Part shown: positions 1 to 14,406 of the stretch, piece by piece
How positions within the stretch are numbered: the stretch's first letter is position 1
Layout: each line of letters opens with the position of its first letter
Position numbers and translations under genes: made by a program
Assembly (NCBI RefSeq): GCF_048269565.1
Contig: NZ_JBLXIK010000001.1
Location: 186,001 to 250,000 of the forward strand
Reading direction: 5' to 3'
Source: Maricaulis sp048269565
GTDB taxonomy: Bacteria; Pseudomonadota; Alphaproteobacteria; Caulobacterales; Maricaulaceae
DNA: 64,000 nucleotides
Notes under the pieces: model-generated
The model's database searches: none
What the model was told of the DNA's origin: nothing
Seen by the model: the letters and a program-made list of their open reading frames with translations, nothing else

Positions 1-76
1 TCGTCCTGATGCTACGCGCGTGTCCGGCCCCATGCCGTCGCGAGAGCGCGCGAACATACGCAAGGCGCAGCAGGTG

Positions 77-1255
77 TCAACTCCTGCGCGCCGCTTTCCG
101 ATGCGTTGCGATCAGGAAGAGCAGATAGGCCCCGGCGGTCAGCGCGAGGATGACCAGAAGTCCCGAGGGGCCGAGCCCGTCCATGGCCACACCGGCGGCC
201 GGCGGCGAGACCAGTGAGCCCAGCCCGTAGGCGAAGATGAAGGCGGCATTGGCTGCCGCGATCCGTCCGCCGGTAAAGCGCTCGCCCAACAGCGACAGGC
301 CGACCGTATACAGGCCGCTGGCGATGCCGGACTGGATGAAGAGAATCGGGATCAGCAGGCCCAGGCGGGCCCCGGCCAATCCGATCAGGACCGGACCCAG
401 CGTTGCGACCAGGGCGATGGCGAGCAGCGTGCTGCGGCGCCCGGTCCGGTCGGCAATCCAGCCGAGCGGGATCTGGAACACCAGCACGCCCATTGCCACC
501 GCCAGCACCATCATGCCGATCGAGACCGGATCAAGCGCGATCCGGTCGCCATAGACCGGAAGCATCGAGAAGGTCACGGTTTCGATCGCACCGAAGACCA
601 GGCCCGCGAGGATGGCCGCAGGCGCCGATTTCGCAGCGGCGATGATCGCGGTCATCGAGGCATCCTCGCGGGCCGGGGCGAGCGCCTGTGGGCTGTTCAG
701 CAGCGCCACGGGCGCGATGCCGAGCAGGAAAACGCCGCTGGCGAGGAAAAAGGGCAGATGGCCGGCGGTGCCGAAGGCGGCGAACATCAGCCCGCCAATC
801 CCGAAACCACCGGCCAGGGCCGTGCCATAGACGCCGAGCATGAAGGCGCGGCGCTGCGGCGTGACGATCTGGTTGATCCAGGTTTCGGAGATGACGAAGA
901 CTACGGTGATGAAACAGCCGACCGCAAAGCGCAGGATGAACCAGGGCGTCACCGCAGGCATCAGCGGGAAAAGCGCAAACAGGGCCGCGGCCGCGATCAG
1001 CACGCCGATCAACAGGATACGGGCCGGCGCCAGCGCCATCAGGCGCGGCACCAGGGGCGCCATGACCAGCGTCGACAGGGCGAGGGCTGCACCATTGATC
1101 CCGACCACAAGGCCGGAGCCGGTCATGTGCTCGAGCCGCAGGGAGATCAGCGGCATGGAAAGACCGAACACGATACCGCACACGCCGGCACAGCTGATCG
1201 CGGCGAGCAGGGCGCGGTTATTGGCAAATTGCGGAGCGGTCAGAAATGCAAACAT
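77..1255 (-). CDS. MFS transporter
   Basis: A 392-residue, very hydrophobic protein with about twelve membrane segments, which fits the major facilitator superfamily. The cytoplasmic loop after helix 8 carries the MFS-type motif GWIADRTGRR (around residue 275), and a degenerate copy (APLVPRLMALAP) lies after helix 2. It is an inner-membrane secondary transporter. The overall pattern resembles the YcaD-like efflux/sugar-porter branch, but the substrate cannot be read from sequence. It starts at an ATG at 1255 and runs toward the window start. The 57 bases separating it from the NUDIX gene suggest it may be the last gene of the topA-rnr-NUDIX block or separate. The 76 bases downstream hold no gene that I can see. 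Confidence 0.85.
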   Translation of the reverse strand: MFAFLTAPQFANNRALLAAISCAGVCGIVFGLSMPLISLRLEHMTGSGLVVGINGAALALSTLVMAPLVPRLMALAPARILLIGVLIAAAALFALFPLMPAVTPWFILRFAVGCFITVVFVISETWINQIVTPQRRAFMLGVYGTALAGGFGIGGLMFAAFGTAGHLPFFLASGVFLLGIAPVALLNSPQALAPAREDASMTAIIAAAKSAPAAILAGLVFGAIETVTFSMLPVYGDRIALDPVSIGMMVLAVAMGVLVFQIPLGWIADRTGRRSTLLAIALVATLGPVLIGLAGARLGLLIPILFIQSGIASGLYTVGLSLLGERFTGGRIAAANAAFIFAYGLGSLVSPPAAGVAMDGLGPSGLLVILALTAGAYLLFLIATHRKAARRS

Positions 1256-1312
1256 GGCCGAGCTATAAGCAGCGCCGCGACCGGCGTCAGTGCCTGTCTG
1301 CAGGTCGGCGCA

Positions 1313-1993
1313 TCACAAAGGCTCGACCGACATCTTGCCACGGACATCACGGATCCAGCGGGTCGGCTGCGGCGAGGGTGGCAGGACGCGTTCCAGCTCA
1401 TCGAGCACGAAATGCGTCACGATGGGCAGGTCCAGCGTGCGGGTCTGCGCCAGCGGCACCCATTGCACATCCTCGAGTTCATCGCTCGGCTTGGCCGGTC
1501 GGTCATCGCACAGCGCGCTGGCATTGGCTGTGAAGAACCAGGTGTCGAAACGCCGCGAACGGCCCGGTGGCGTCACGGCGCGGGTGATCAGGCGCAGGCC
1601 GGACAGGTCGGGCACAACGCCGGAGGCGCGGAAGGGGGCCCAGTTGTTATGCCGTGACCGGATCGAGCCCTCGCGGGCGATCAGCAGGCCGGTTTCTTCC
1701 GCGGTTTCGCGTACGGCCGCCATCGCGGCGGCGCGGGCCCGGCGTTCGGGCAGCACACGGGTCATGGTCGCGAACACGTCCTCGGCCAGGTCACTGGCCA
1801 CAGGCGCCGTCAGATCAGCGCGATCGACGCGGCCACCCGGGAAGACGTATTTGTTGGGCATGAAGACATGGCGGGCCGAGCGGCGTCCCATCAGGACTTC
1901 GGTCTTGCCGCGCTCGCCGCGCGTCAGGATCAGTGAGGCGGCCAGGCGGGGGCGCAGGGCCTTGACGGCCGGTTTGCGGGTCTCGTCATTCAC
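1313..1993 (-). CDS. NUDIX hydrolase
   Basis: A 226-residue protein with a NUDIX fold, hydrolysing a nucleoside diphosphate linked to another moiety. The motif YVFPGGRVDRAD (around residues 49-60) is followed by the Nudix helix AAVRETAEETGLLI (around 92-105), which carries the RE..EE metal-binding glutamates. The Nudix box is interrupted by an insertion of about 30 residues between the GG and the REtaEE helix, as in NUDT7/NUDT19-like CoA or long-box members. The start is GTG, within GTGA overlapping the rnr stop, so it is translationally coupled to rnr. The substrate is unknown; CoA derivatives are one guess. Confidence 0.82.
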   Translation of the reverse strand: MNDETRKPAVKALRPRLAASLILTRGERGKTEVLMGRRSARHVFMPNKYVFPGGRVDRADLTAPVASDLAEDVFATMTRVLPERRARAAAMAAVRETAEETGLLIAREGSIRSRHNNWAPFRASGVVPDLSGLRLITRAVTPPGRSRRFDTWFFTANASALCDDRPAKPSDELEDVQWVPLAQTRTLDLPIVTHFVLDELERVLPPSPQPTRWIRDVRGKMSVEPL

Positions 1994-4250
1994 CGTCGCT
2001 TGCCCTTCTTCCAGGGGCGGCCACCTGTGCGGCCACCGGTCGGCGCCCCGCGGCCCGTGCCGCGCTTGGGACGCGGGCCGGGTTCGGCATCGGTCACCAT
2101 GTCCAGCAGCAGGCCGCCGGTGATCGGGGTCGCTTCCTCGATGCGCACGGTGACGAGCATGCCGAGGCGATAGCGGCCGCCGGTCTGCTCGCCGATCAGG
2201 GCGTGAGCGCGTTCATCATGGACGAAGCGTTCCTCGCCAAGCCGGCTGATCGGCACCAGCCCGTCAGCCCCGGTTTCTGCAAGGCGGACGAAGGCGCCAA
2301 AGCGTGTCACGCCGGTAATTCGGCCCGGAAACTCGCCGCCGACATGATCGGCCAGATACAGGGCCACGAAACGGTCGACGGCATCACGTTCGGCGGCCAT
2401 GGCGCGCCGTTCCGAACGGGTGATGTCTTCGGCAATCGAGTTCAGCCGGCTGCGTTCCTCGTCGCTCTGTCCGTCATCGCCCAGATTGAGGGCGCGGATC
2501 AGGGCGCGGTGAACCGTGAGGTCGGCATAGCGCCGGATCGGCGAGGTGAAGTGGGCATAGCGTTGCAGATGCAGGCCGAAATGGCCCTGATTGACCGTGT
2601 GATAGACCGCCTGTGACTGGCTGCGCAGCACGACTTCATTCACCGTCTCATAATGCTCACTGCCCTTGGCCTGTTTGAGCAGATGGTTGAAGCGGCTGGT
2701 CGAGATCTTGTCGCCGCGCGTCCATTTCAGACCGACATTGGGCAGGTAATCCGCCAGCGCCTCGATCTTCTCGCGCGACGGTTCCTCGTGCACCCGGTAG
2801 ATCAGCGGTACGCGCTTTTCCTCGAGGGTTTCCGCCGCACAGACATTCGCCTGGATCATGCATTCCTCGATCAGGCGGTGGGCATCGAAACGCTCGCGCA
2901 GTTCGATCCCGGTCACCTGGCCGTCAGGGCCGACCCGGACACGCCTCTCGGGCGAATCGATCTCGAGCGGTTCGCGTTTGGCGCGCGCCAGGCACAGGGC
3001 AGCGTAGGCGTCCCAGAGCGGCCGCAGCACGGTGTCGAGCAGGGCATTCGCCTTGGCGTCGCCCTTGCCGTCAATCGCCGCCTGGGCGTCGTTATAGGAG
3101 AGCTTTGCGGCCGACTTCATCCAGCCACGCAGGAATTTGTGGCGCTTCTTGTTGCCATGGCGATCGAACACCATGCGCACGGCGAGGCAGGGGCGTTCCT
3201 CGCCCTCGCGCAGCGAGCACAGGTCATTGGACAGGCGCTCGGGCAGCATCGGCACGACGCGGTCGGGCAGATAGACCGAATTGCCGCGCTTGAAGGCGCC
3301 GCGATCCAGCTCGCTGCCGGGCGTGACATAGGCGGCGACATCGGCGATTGCGACCATCACCACCCAACCGCCCTCATTCTTCGCATCGGTATCGGCGGCG
3401 GCCCAGACGGCATCGTCATGGTCCTTGGCGTCTTCAGGGTCGATTGTCAGCAGGGGCAGGGCGCGCAAATCCTCGCGGCCCTTCAGTCCGGCCGCGGCGA
3501 CGGTGTCGGCCTCGCGCATTTCCTTGTCGGAAAAGCCCATCGGCACGCCATGGGAATGCAGCGCAATGACGCTGCCGGCGCCGGGGGAATCCACATCGCC
3601 GAGCACTTCCAGAATGGTGGCTGTTTTCAGCCCGTTGCGGCGTTCCTTGGCGAGTTCGCACAATACCAGATCGCCATCATTGGCCTTGTCGGATTCGCCC
3701 TTGGCCGGCACCAGTTCATGCCGCGAGCGGCGATCAACCGGGATCAGGCGGTAGGGGCCCCTGGCCGGTTTGCGCAGGACGCACAGGATCTTCTGCACCG
3801 AATGGCCGAGCTTGCGGATCAGGCGCGCTTCATAGCCGCCTTCATCGTCCGGGGTCAGGCGCACCAGTGCCTTGTCACCGACTCCAAGCGCGGCATCGCC
3901 GCGTCCGCCGGCGCCTTCACCGGGCGCGAGCCGGATCAGCGGGGTGTTGCCGTCGGCGCGGGGCGGCTGGGCCAGCAATTCTCCATCGATATCGCGACCG
4001 GTGATCTCGACAACGCAGACCGGCGGCAATTCGCCGGCCAGGGCGTAATTGCGCTGTTCATCACGGCGGATCACACCTTCGGCCTCGAGACCGCCCAGGG
4101 CCTGCCTGAGCAGGCTTTTCTGTTGGCCTGTCTTGAGGCCCAGAGCGCGAGCCAGGCCGCGCTTGTCGAGGGCGCCGGCGCCGCGCCTGATGGCGTCGAT
4201 CAGGGATTCCCGGCTGAAGCCGGAGGGTTTTTCGTTCTCGCTCACCGCGA

Positions 4251-4254
<4 letters not shown>
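1990..4254 (-). CDS. rnr: Ribonuclease R (RNB-family 3'-5' exoribonuclease)
   Basis: A 754-residue processive 3'-5' exoribonuclease that degrades structured RNA. An N-terminal winged-helix-like part (1-75) is followed by cold-shock/OB domains, then the RNB catalytic domain starting at IDPEDAKDHDD (residues 271-281), whose aspartates bind the two metals. A C-terminal S1 domain (around 645-720) ends in a basic Arg/Lys/Gly tail. The length fits RNase R rather than RNase II. The ATG overlaps the topA stop by four bases (ATGA) and its own stop overlaps the NUDIX start, so topA-rnr-NUDIX is one tightly coupled minus-strand operon. topA next to rnr is a common alphaproteobacterial arrangement. Confidence 0.96.
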
Positions 4255-6941
<2,687 letters not shown>

Positions 6942-7051
6942 TTCCGGGGCGGGATGAGGGTGACCAGGCTGCGGTCAAGGCGCCGGAAAGTGTGCGAGCA
7001 GGCAGGCTAAGTCAACCGACAGGCGGTTTTTGCCCTGCAGGAATTGTGAAA

Positions 7052-8344
7052 TCAGCGTCCGGGCGCGACGGTATAGCAGGGCTCGTTACGGGCGCTCAGC
7101 TCGGCGCAGGCATGCGCCGCCTCGTCCGCCGTCAGCGACTCGAAGCGCGCCCGCCACAGGCGGTTGCCACTAATCTCGACCGAGCGCGCGGCCGGCTGGG
7201 CCAGCGCCAGAATCGGAGAGGCCGGCGCCACGCGCTCGAGGCGTTCCCGTGCCGCGGCGGCGGAATTATAGGCCCCGACCTGGACCGACCAGGCCCCCCG
7301 CAGCAGCGGAGCGTCGGTGGCGGCTGGCCGGGCCGCGGGCAGGGCATCGGCCAGCTCGGAACTCTCGTCGGCAAGGACGATGCGCAATGGCGGCGCGGCC
7401 TGGGCCGATCCCATTTCCGCCGGTGGCGCCAGATCGAGGGCCGCGACATCCATGGCGATCAGGGCCTGCTGGCGGATCGGGCTGATGCGGGGCGAGGAGA
7501 GGGCGGCAAACAGGCGCCGGTCGTCACGTTGCTCCAGCGTCGAGAAGGCAGCGTCGAGCAACTCCTCGGCGTGGGCGTCGCGCGATGCGGCTGTCGGTCC
7601 GCCCATGACCACCGCAATCAGCCGGTGTTCACCGCGCTGGGCGGAGACCACGACATTGAAGCCGGAGGCGCGGATATAGCCGGTCTTCAGCCCGTCCACG
7701 CCCTCGACCCGTCCGACGAGGGTGTTGTGGTTGCGATAGGTGCGACCGTCCCAGACGAAGGTGGTCTCGTCGAAATAGTGGAAGTATTGCGGGAAATCGC
7801 GCTGCAGCGCGATGGCGAGCCGGGCCATGTCGCGGGCCGTCGTCACCTGGCGGCTATTGGGCAGGCCGGAGGCATTGCGGAATGTGGTGCCCGGCAGGCC
7901 GAGCTCGCGGGCCTGCGCGGTCATCGCGGTGGCAAAGCCGGTCTCGGTGCCGCCGAGGCGTTCGCCGACCGCGACCGCGACATCATTGGCGCTGCGGATC
8001 ACCAGGGCGCGGATTGCGTCTTCCGCCGAAATCGTCGAGCCGATGGCCAGGTTGAGCCGCGAAGGCGGTGCATTGGCGGCATTGGCCGAAATCCGGATCG
8101 GGTCCTGAAGCCCGATCTCACCGCTCTCCAGCGCCTCGAACAGCATGTAGAGTGTCATCATCTTCGTCAGCGAGGCGGGATAGCGCCTCGCTTCCGACTG
8201 GCGCGAATGCAGGACCACGCCGGTGTTCTGGTCAACGACGAAGGCGGCATAGCGCGACGTGTCGGCGTGGGCCGGCGCGTGCAGGGCCAGCACGGTCATT
8301 ACAAGTGTCAGGGCCGCAGCCAGCCGGGGAAAGCGCGAGATCAT
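7052..8344 (-). CDS. D-alanyl-D-alanine carboxypeptidase with C-terminal SPOR domain
   Basis: A periplasmic penicillin-binding protein of the S11 family (DacA/DacC-like) that trims the terminal D-Ala of peptidoglycan stem peptides. I start it at the ATG at 8344 rather than 8416, because this puts a signal peptide (residues 1-27, ending AHA) at the N-terminus with GGAAA upstream. Catalytic motifs are SLTK (S58-K61), SAN (118-120) and KTG (219-221). After a Pro/Ala linker the last ~80 residues form a SPOR domain (starts near WSVQVGAY), which binds denuded glycan at the division septum. It therefore probably acts at the division site. It lies divergently to the phasin gene. Confidence 0.93.
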   Translation of the reverse strand: MISRFPRLAAALTLVMTVLALHAPAHADTSRYAAFVVDQNTGVVLHSRQSEARRYPASLTKMMTLYMLFEALESGEIGLQDPIRISANAANAPPSRLNLAIGSTISAEDAIRALVIRSANDVAVAVGERLGGTETGFATAMTAQARELGLPGTTFRNASGLPNSRQVTTARDMARLAIALQRDFPQYFHYFDETTFVWDGRTYRNHNTLVGRVEGVDGLKTGYIRASGFNVVVSAQRGEHRLIAVVMGGPTAASRDAHAEELLDAAFSTLEQRDDRRLFAALSSPRISPIRQQALIAMDVAALDLAPPAEMGSAQAAPPLRIVLADESSELADALPAARPAATDAPLLRGAWSVQVGAYNSAAAARERLERVAPASPILALAQPAARSVEISGNRLWRARFESLTADEAAHACAELSARNEPCYTVAPGR

Positions 8345-8411
8345 TGCGCCAGTTTCCAACGCGCGGGGTTTCCACTCGGTTAAGCGGGTTTGGTCGCTCA
8401 AAATAAAATGT

Positions 8412-8460
8412 TGCACTGCACAAAATAGCGCTTGACCCCACGGGGCAGGGGGATTAGATA
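8412..8460 (+). promoter_or_regulatory. Putative phasin promoter with upstream TGC palindrome
   Basis: TTGACC at 8432-8437 and TAGATA at 8455-8460 are 17 bases apart, a plausible housekeeping promoter 22 bases before the phasin start. Eleven bases upstream of the -35 box lies TGCACTGCA (8412-8420), a perfect 4+1+4 palindrome. TGC-rich sites are described for PhaR, the repressor of phasin genes that senses polyhydroxyalkanoate granules. Assigning this element to PhaR is inference. Confidence 0.4.
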
Positions 8461-8481
8461 TGTTGCGACTGCGAAGAGCCG

Positions 8482-9210
8482 ATGCAGCAAGACAAGAAGC
8501 GAACCATGACCGACATCAACGTCAAATCAACCGAAACCCCCGCAAACGCTGCTGCAGCGAAAGCGTCGGTGAAGGTTGCAGCCGCGCCCAAGGCCGCGAA
8601 GCCGGCTGTCATCGCTAAGACTGCGGCTCCTGCGAAGCCCCTGGCCGTCAAGCCAGCGGCGCGCACCAAGCCTGCTGCCAAGAAGCAGGCCGCAAAGACA
8701 AAAATCGCCGCCAGCAAATCCGCTGCGCCCGCGAAACCGAAACCGGCCGCCAGCAAGCCCGCTGTGAAGGCCCAGATGAAAACGAGCAAGATCATGAACG
8801 CCACCATTGAATCGATGACCACTGCGACCAACGACACCATCAAGCAGGGCCTTGAGAAGACGCTCAGCGCCGTCAATGAAGCCACCGCATTCAACAAGGA
8901 CACCGTTGAAGCCGTGATCGCTTCCGCGACCGTGACCGGCAAGGGTCTCGAGACTGCTGGCACCAATGCCGCCGCCTACGCCAAATCGGCGATGGAAGAA
9001 AGCGTTGCCGCCACCAAGGCGCTGTCCTCGGCCAAATCCCTGCAGGAACTCTTCGAGATCCAGTCCAACTACGCCAAGTCGGCGATGGGCAGCTATCTCG
9101 CCGAACTCAACAAGACCACCGAGCTCTTTTCCGGTCTGGTCACTGAAGGCGCGAAGCCGCTGAACACCCGCTTCGCCGCCGTTGCCGAGCTGGCTCAGTC
9201 GCAGCGCTAA
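8482..9210 (+). CDS. Phasin family protein with Lys/Ala-rich N-terminal extension
   Basis: A 242-residue phasin that would coat polyhydroxyalkanoate granules. The phasin domain covers roughly residues 105-240 and is all-helical, with the typical segment QELFEIQSNYAKSAM near 190 and LNKTTELFSGLV after it. The first ~100 residues are a low-complexity Lys/Ala/Pro tract resembling the TopA tail and histone H1. Such tails occur in phasins (PhaM-like, PhaF-like) that tether granules to the nucleoid, so a granule-segregation role is a reasonable guess. A second in-frame ATG (8506) could also be the start. The gene has its own promoter and a strong terminator, so it is monocistronic. Confidence 0.85.
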   Translation: MQQDKKRTMTDINVKSTETPANAAAAKASVKVAAAPKAAKPAVIAKTAAPAKPLAVKPAARTKPAAKKQAAKTKIAASKSAAPAKPKPAASKPAVKAQMKTSKIMNATIESMTTATNDTIKQGLEKTLSAVNEATAFNKDTVEAVIASATVTGKGLETAGTNAAAYAKSAMEESVAATKALSSAKSLQELFEIQSNYAKSAMGSYLAELNKTTELFSGLVTEGAKPLNTRFAAVAELAQSQR

Positions 9211-9241
9211 TCGCCGCAGACTGACAATTTTCTCCCCGCCT

Positions 9242-9275
9242 GGGCCCGGTGTTCTGCACCGGGCCCTTTCTTTTT
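9242..9275 (+). terminator. Rho-independent terminator after phasin gene
   Basis: A perfect 10-bp stem (GGGCCCGGTG / CACCGGGCCC) with a 5-base loop is followed by TTTCTTTTT. It sits 31 bases after the phasin stop. Confidence 0.9.
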
Positions 9276-9328
9276 GTGCTTCGCATCCCCAGATCGATTG
9301 GGTCGCACAGAGAATCGCGGACACATTC

Positions 9329-9392
9329 AAATCACGGGTTTGCCAAATCAGGGGTTTGCCAAATCACGGGTTTGCCAATTCACGGGTTTACT
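9329..9392. repeat. Four tandem 16-bp repeats upstream of clpS
   Basis: Four head-to-tail copies of AAATCACGGGTTTGCC: copies 1 and 3 are identical, copy 2 has one change, and copy 4 has three or four changes. The period of 16 is not a multiple of three, so it does not encode a peptide repeat. It lies between the phasin terminator and clpS, in an otherwise empty 200-bp gap. Confidence 0.9.
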
Positions 9393-9476
9393 GGTGGCGA
9401 ACCCTTCCCACCGGCCCCGACAACGCCTATCCTTGGCCGGGAATCGCTCTGACTGTCTTTCGAATCTGATTTTAAT

Positions 9477-9806
9477 ATGACCGAACGAAAACAAGATGAT
9501 GCAGGGAATGAGGAGGAGTGCGGGCTCGCTCTCAAGACCCGGCCGGCGACCAAGAAACCTTCGCTTTACCGTGTTCTGCTACTCAATGATGACTATACGC
9601 CAATGGAGTTTGTCGTAGAGGTCCTGGTCCGGATCTTTCGCAAATCCCCCGAAGATGCAGCGACGATCATGCTGCATGTCCATCAGACCGGTGTCGGAAT
9701 GTGCGGCGTATATACATATGAGGTTGCCGAAACAAAGGTAGCCCAGGTCATGGATGCCGCACGCCGAGCTCAACATCCGCTCCAGTGCACGATGGAAAAG
9801 GAATAG
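9477..9806 (+). CDS. clpS: ATP-dependent Clp protease adaptor ClpS
   Basis: A 109-residue adaptor that hands N-degron substrates to ClpAP. The core motif VLLLNDDYTPMEFV (around residues 33-46) forms the N-degron pocket, and the downstream TIMLHVHQTGVG with CGVYTYEVAE is typical of ClpS. The N-terminal ~28 residues form a flexible acidic extension. The clpA start follows its stop by only four bases, so clpS-clpA is one transcription unit, the usual arrangement. Confidence 0.97.
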   Translation: MTERKQDDAGNEEECGLALKTRPATKKPSLYRVLLLNDDYTPMEFVVEVLVRIFRKSPEDAATIMLHVHQTGVGMCGVYTYEVAETKVAQVMDAARRAQHPLQCTMEKE

Positions 9807-9810
9807 AGTG

Positions 9811-12135
<2,325 letters not shown>

Positions 12136-12165
12136 GCCTCAGGCTTCACGCTCATCAGATAAGGA

Positions 12166-12194
12166 AAACGGCGCTCCGACGGGGCGCCGTTTTT
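12166..12194 (+). terminator. Rho-independent terminator after clpA
   Basis: The arms AAACGGCGC and GCGCCGTTT form a perfect 9-bp stem around a 9-base loop and run into TTTTT, 31 bases after the clpA stop. Confidence 0.88.
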
Positions 12195-12247
12195 CGTGGG
12201 TGGGTGAACGTTGCGGCGTGCGGCGGGCAGCTTCCGGCGCGCAGGCC

Positions 12248-13312
12248 TCAGGCCGGTGCCGGTTTGGGTTGCGAGGTGCTGGCCACACCATCGGCCCGCC
12301 AGGCACGCGGCGTCATGCCGGTATCGGCCTTGAAGGCCCGGTTGAACGGGCCGAGCGAGGCGAAGCCGCTATCCAGGGCAATCAGCAGGATGGATCGGCT
12401 GGCCTCGCGCGGATCGCGCAGCAGGGCCTTGGCATGTTCGACTCTCAATGCGTTGACGTAGCGATTGAAATTGGGTTGCTGCAAGCTGGCCGTAATCGCG
12501 CGCGTCACCTTGTAATCAGGGGTTTGCAGGCTGCGCGCGAGGTCGGCGACCTTCAGCTCGGGCTCCAGATAGGGGGATTCATCGCGCATCAATCGCTCCA
12601 GCCGGGTGGCGAGGGCATGTTCCTCTGCCGTGGCGGCGGGCTTTTCGGCGGTCGCCGGCAGGAGCGGGTAGCGCAGCCGGAAGGCGACCGCCACCGAGGC
12701 GACCGACAGGACCGCCAGGGCGCTGCAGGCTTCGAGCAGACGGACCATTGCTGCCGCGGCGGCATCGGGTTCGGGAAAGACGGTACAGGCGGTGATGCAC
12801 AGGCCGATGATCGCCAGATAGAGGTAGCGAAGCTGGATTTCGTTGCGATGGCTGCGGTCCGGCCAGCCCTGGATGCCTTCCCAGAAGGACAGCACGATGA
12901 CGGTGGAGCTGACGAGCGTGACAAATTGCCAGATCCCCGTATGCAGGCCCGCCAACCCGTCCGGGTCGATCAGGGCGGGCAGGGTGATGTCGACGGCAAT
13001 CCCGGCCATCACCGCGCCGACCAGAAGCAGGTGGTGCAGCTTGATCGGATTGCCGGGTCTGAAGAGGCAGCGTGCAACCAGCCAGAAACCGCCGCACGTC
13101 GCCCCCGATGCGATTCGCATCAGGTCTGAGAGCCATTCAGGTGAGATCGGCAGCGCATAGCGCAGCATGGTCAGGGAAATCGCGCCGCAGAACACCGCCC
13201 AGTAGATGTGCAGGGCGCGCTTGTTCGGCCGGGTCAGGGTGACGACCAGCGCGATCGCCGCCGAGGCAGCGACGACGAGCCGGACTGTGGTGGTGATCAG
13301 TGCGACATCCAT
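12248..13312 (-). CDS. Membrane-anchored AraC-family transcriptional regulator
   Basis: 354 residues from the ATG at 13312; a longer frame from 13369 lacks a better start. The first ~215 residues hold six to seven hydrophobic membrane segments. The last ~110 residues are an AraC-type double helix-turn-helix, with VADLARSLQTPDYKVTRAI followed by SILLIALDSGFASLGPFNRAFK and GMTPRAWR. This layout (membrane sensor plus AraC domain) implies a regulator that reads an envelope or membrane signal directly. It faces the DUF2306 membrane gene, and the 240-bp gap between them contains palindromes and direct repeats (13362-13500), so that gene is the probable target. The ligand is unknown. Confidence 0.85.
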   Translation of the reverse strand: MDVALITTTVRLVVAASAAIALVVTLTRPNKRALHIYWAVFCGAISLTMLRYALPISPEWLSDLMRIASGATCGGFWLVARCLFRPGNPIKLHHLLLVGAVMAGIAVDITLPALIDPDGLAGLHTGIWQFVTLVSSTVIVLSFWEGIQGWPDRSHRNEIQLRYLYLAIIGLCITACTVFPEPDAAAAAMVRLLEACSALAVLSVASVAVAFRLRYPLLPATAEKPAATAEEHALATRLERLMRDESPYLEPELKVADLARSLQTPDYKVTRAITASLQQPNFNRYVNALRVEHAKALLRDPREASRSILLIALDSGFASLGPFNRAFKADTGMTPRAWRADGVASTSQPKPAPA

Positions 13313-13361
13313 CGGCAACCCCCCTGCGCTCAAGCGTCCATACTGGCTTGGAGTGGGAAGC

Positions 13362-13500
13362 GATTGCAACCCCGCACCGGATTGCAGCCGGCAGCCGAAA
13401 AACTGTCGCCGATTTCCAAATCGGCAAGACCTCGGGGTGCCGGGCGACGCATCTCATCCATGCCAGGGGGCGATGGGCGAGGCTGAGGCCGGTCTTGCCG
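13362..13500. promoter_or_regulatory. Repeat-rich divergent control region
   Basis: The gap between the divergent AraC and DUF2306 genes holds three kinds of repeat: two direct GATTGCA copies (13362-13368 and 13380-13386, 18 bp start to start), an 18-bp palindrome of GCCGATTT and AAATCGGC around CC (13408-13425), and a perfect 10-bp inverted pair, CGGCAAGACC (13422-13431) and GGTCTTGCCG (13491-13500). AraC proteins usually bind direct repeats. The role is inferred from position. Confidence 0.45.
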
Positions 13501-13551
13501 GACAATGGATGAATGAGGCTGGAGCCAGTCTCGTTGGAAAATGGGTCAATC

Positions 13552-14373
13552 ATGAGTGATATTTTGCAAACACCATCTCTTACGCGCTTCGGTGCCGGCG
13601 GATTGCTCAAGGGAGCCGGTCTGGCCTGGTTCCTGGTCGCTGCGGCCGGTCAGTGGACCTTTGTCTGGTATATTCTCAATGTTTACGGCGTCACCACCGC
13701 CGCTGGTCATCCGCAGGACTGGAACGAGACCGGTCTGATGGTCGGTTATGTGAGTGGCGACTGGTTCGGCAATCTGATGTTTGGCGTCCATGTCCTGCTG
13801 GCGGCGGTCATCACCATGGGCGGGACGCTGCAGCTGATCCCGGCATTGCGAAAGCGTTTGCCGGCCCTGCATCGCTGGAATGGTCGTATCTTCATGGTTA
13901 TCGCCGTTGTCCTGGCGGTTGGCGGCCTGTGGATGACCTGGTTGCGCGAGGCCCGGCTGAGTGATCTCGGGGCGCTCGGCGTGAGCCTCAACGGCATCCT
14001 GATCCTGATCGCCGCGCCGGTCGCCCTGCGCCTGGCGATGAAGCGCCGGATTGACCAGCACCGGCGCTGGGCGATGCGGCTCTTCATTCTGGTCAATGGC
14101 GTCTGGTTCTTCCGCATCGGCTTCATGGCCTGGATCATCATCATGCAGGGCCCGGTCGGATCGACCCGGCAACTCGATGGCCCTTTCGACCTGACGCTCG
14201 CCTTCGCCTGCTATCTCCTGCCGCTGGCCGTGCTGGAGCTCTACTTCAGGGCAGGCCGCGCCAATACGGCGGGCCCCAAGCTGGCTGTGGCGAGCCTGGT
14301 CCTGCTGCTGACCGTGGTCACGGCGATCGGCATTTTCGGCGCCTGGATGTTCATGTGGAGTCCGCATTTGTGA
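13552..14373 (+). CDS. DUF2306 family membrane protein
   Basis: 273 residues from the ATG at 13552; an upstream in-frame ATG at 13513 is less likely. It has about seven membrane helices. The pattern is that of DUF2306: conserved HRWNGRIFM after helix 3 and RIDQHRRWAMRLFILV before helix 5, giving His/Arg-rich loops near the membrane face. The biochemical function of this family is not established. The His residues at helix ends could bind haem or metal, but this is a guess. It is transcribed divergently from the membrane-bound AraC regulator, which probably controls it. Confidence 0.75.
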   Translation: MSDILQTPSLTRFGAGGLLKGAGLAWFLVAAAGQWTFVWYILNVYGVTTAAGHPQDWNETGLMVGYVSGDWFGNLMFGVHVLLAAVITMGGTLQLIPALRKRLPALHRWNGRIFMVIAVVLAVGGLWMTWLREARLSDLGALGVSLNGILILIAAPVALRLAMKRRIDQHRRWAMRLFILVNGVWFFRIGFMAWIIIMQGPVGSTRQLDGPFDLTLAFACYLLPLAVLELYFRAGRANTAGPKLAVASLVLLLTVVTAIGIFGAWMFMWSPHL

Positions 14374-14406
14374 GGCGCAGATGCCGTCCGCCGCACAGGC
14401 GGGTAG

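Noticed and set aside
9329..9392. Short CRISPR array
   Set aside because: The repeats are 16 bp and directly adjacent, without spacers, and no cas gene is present.
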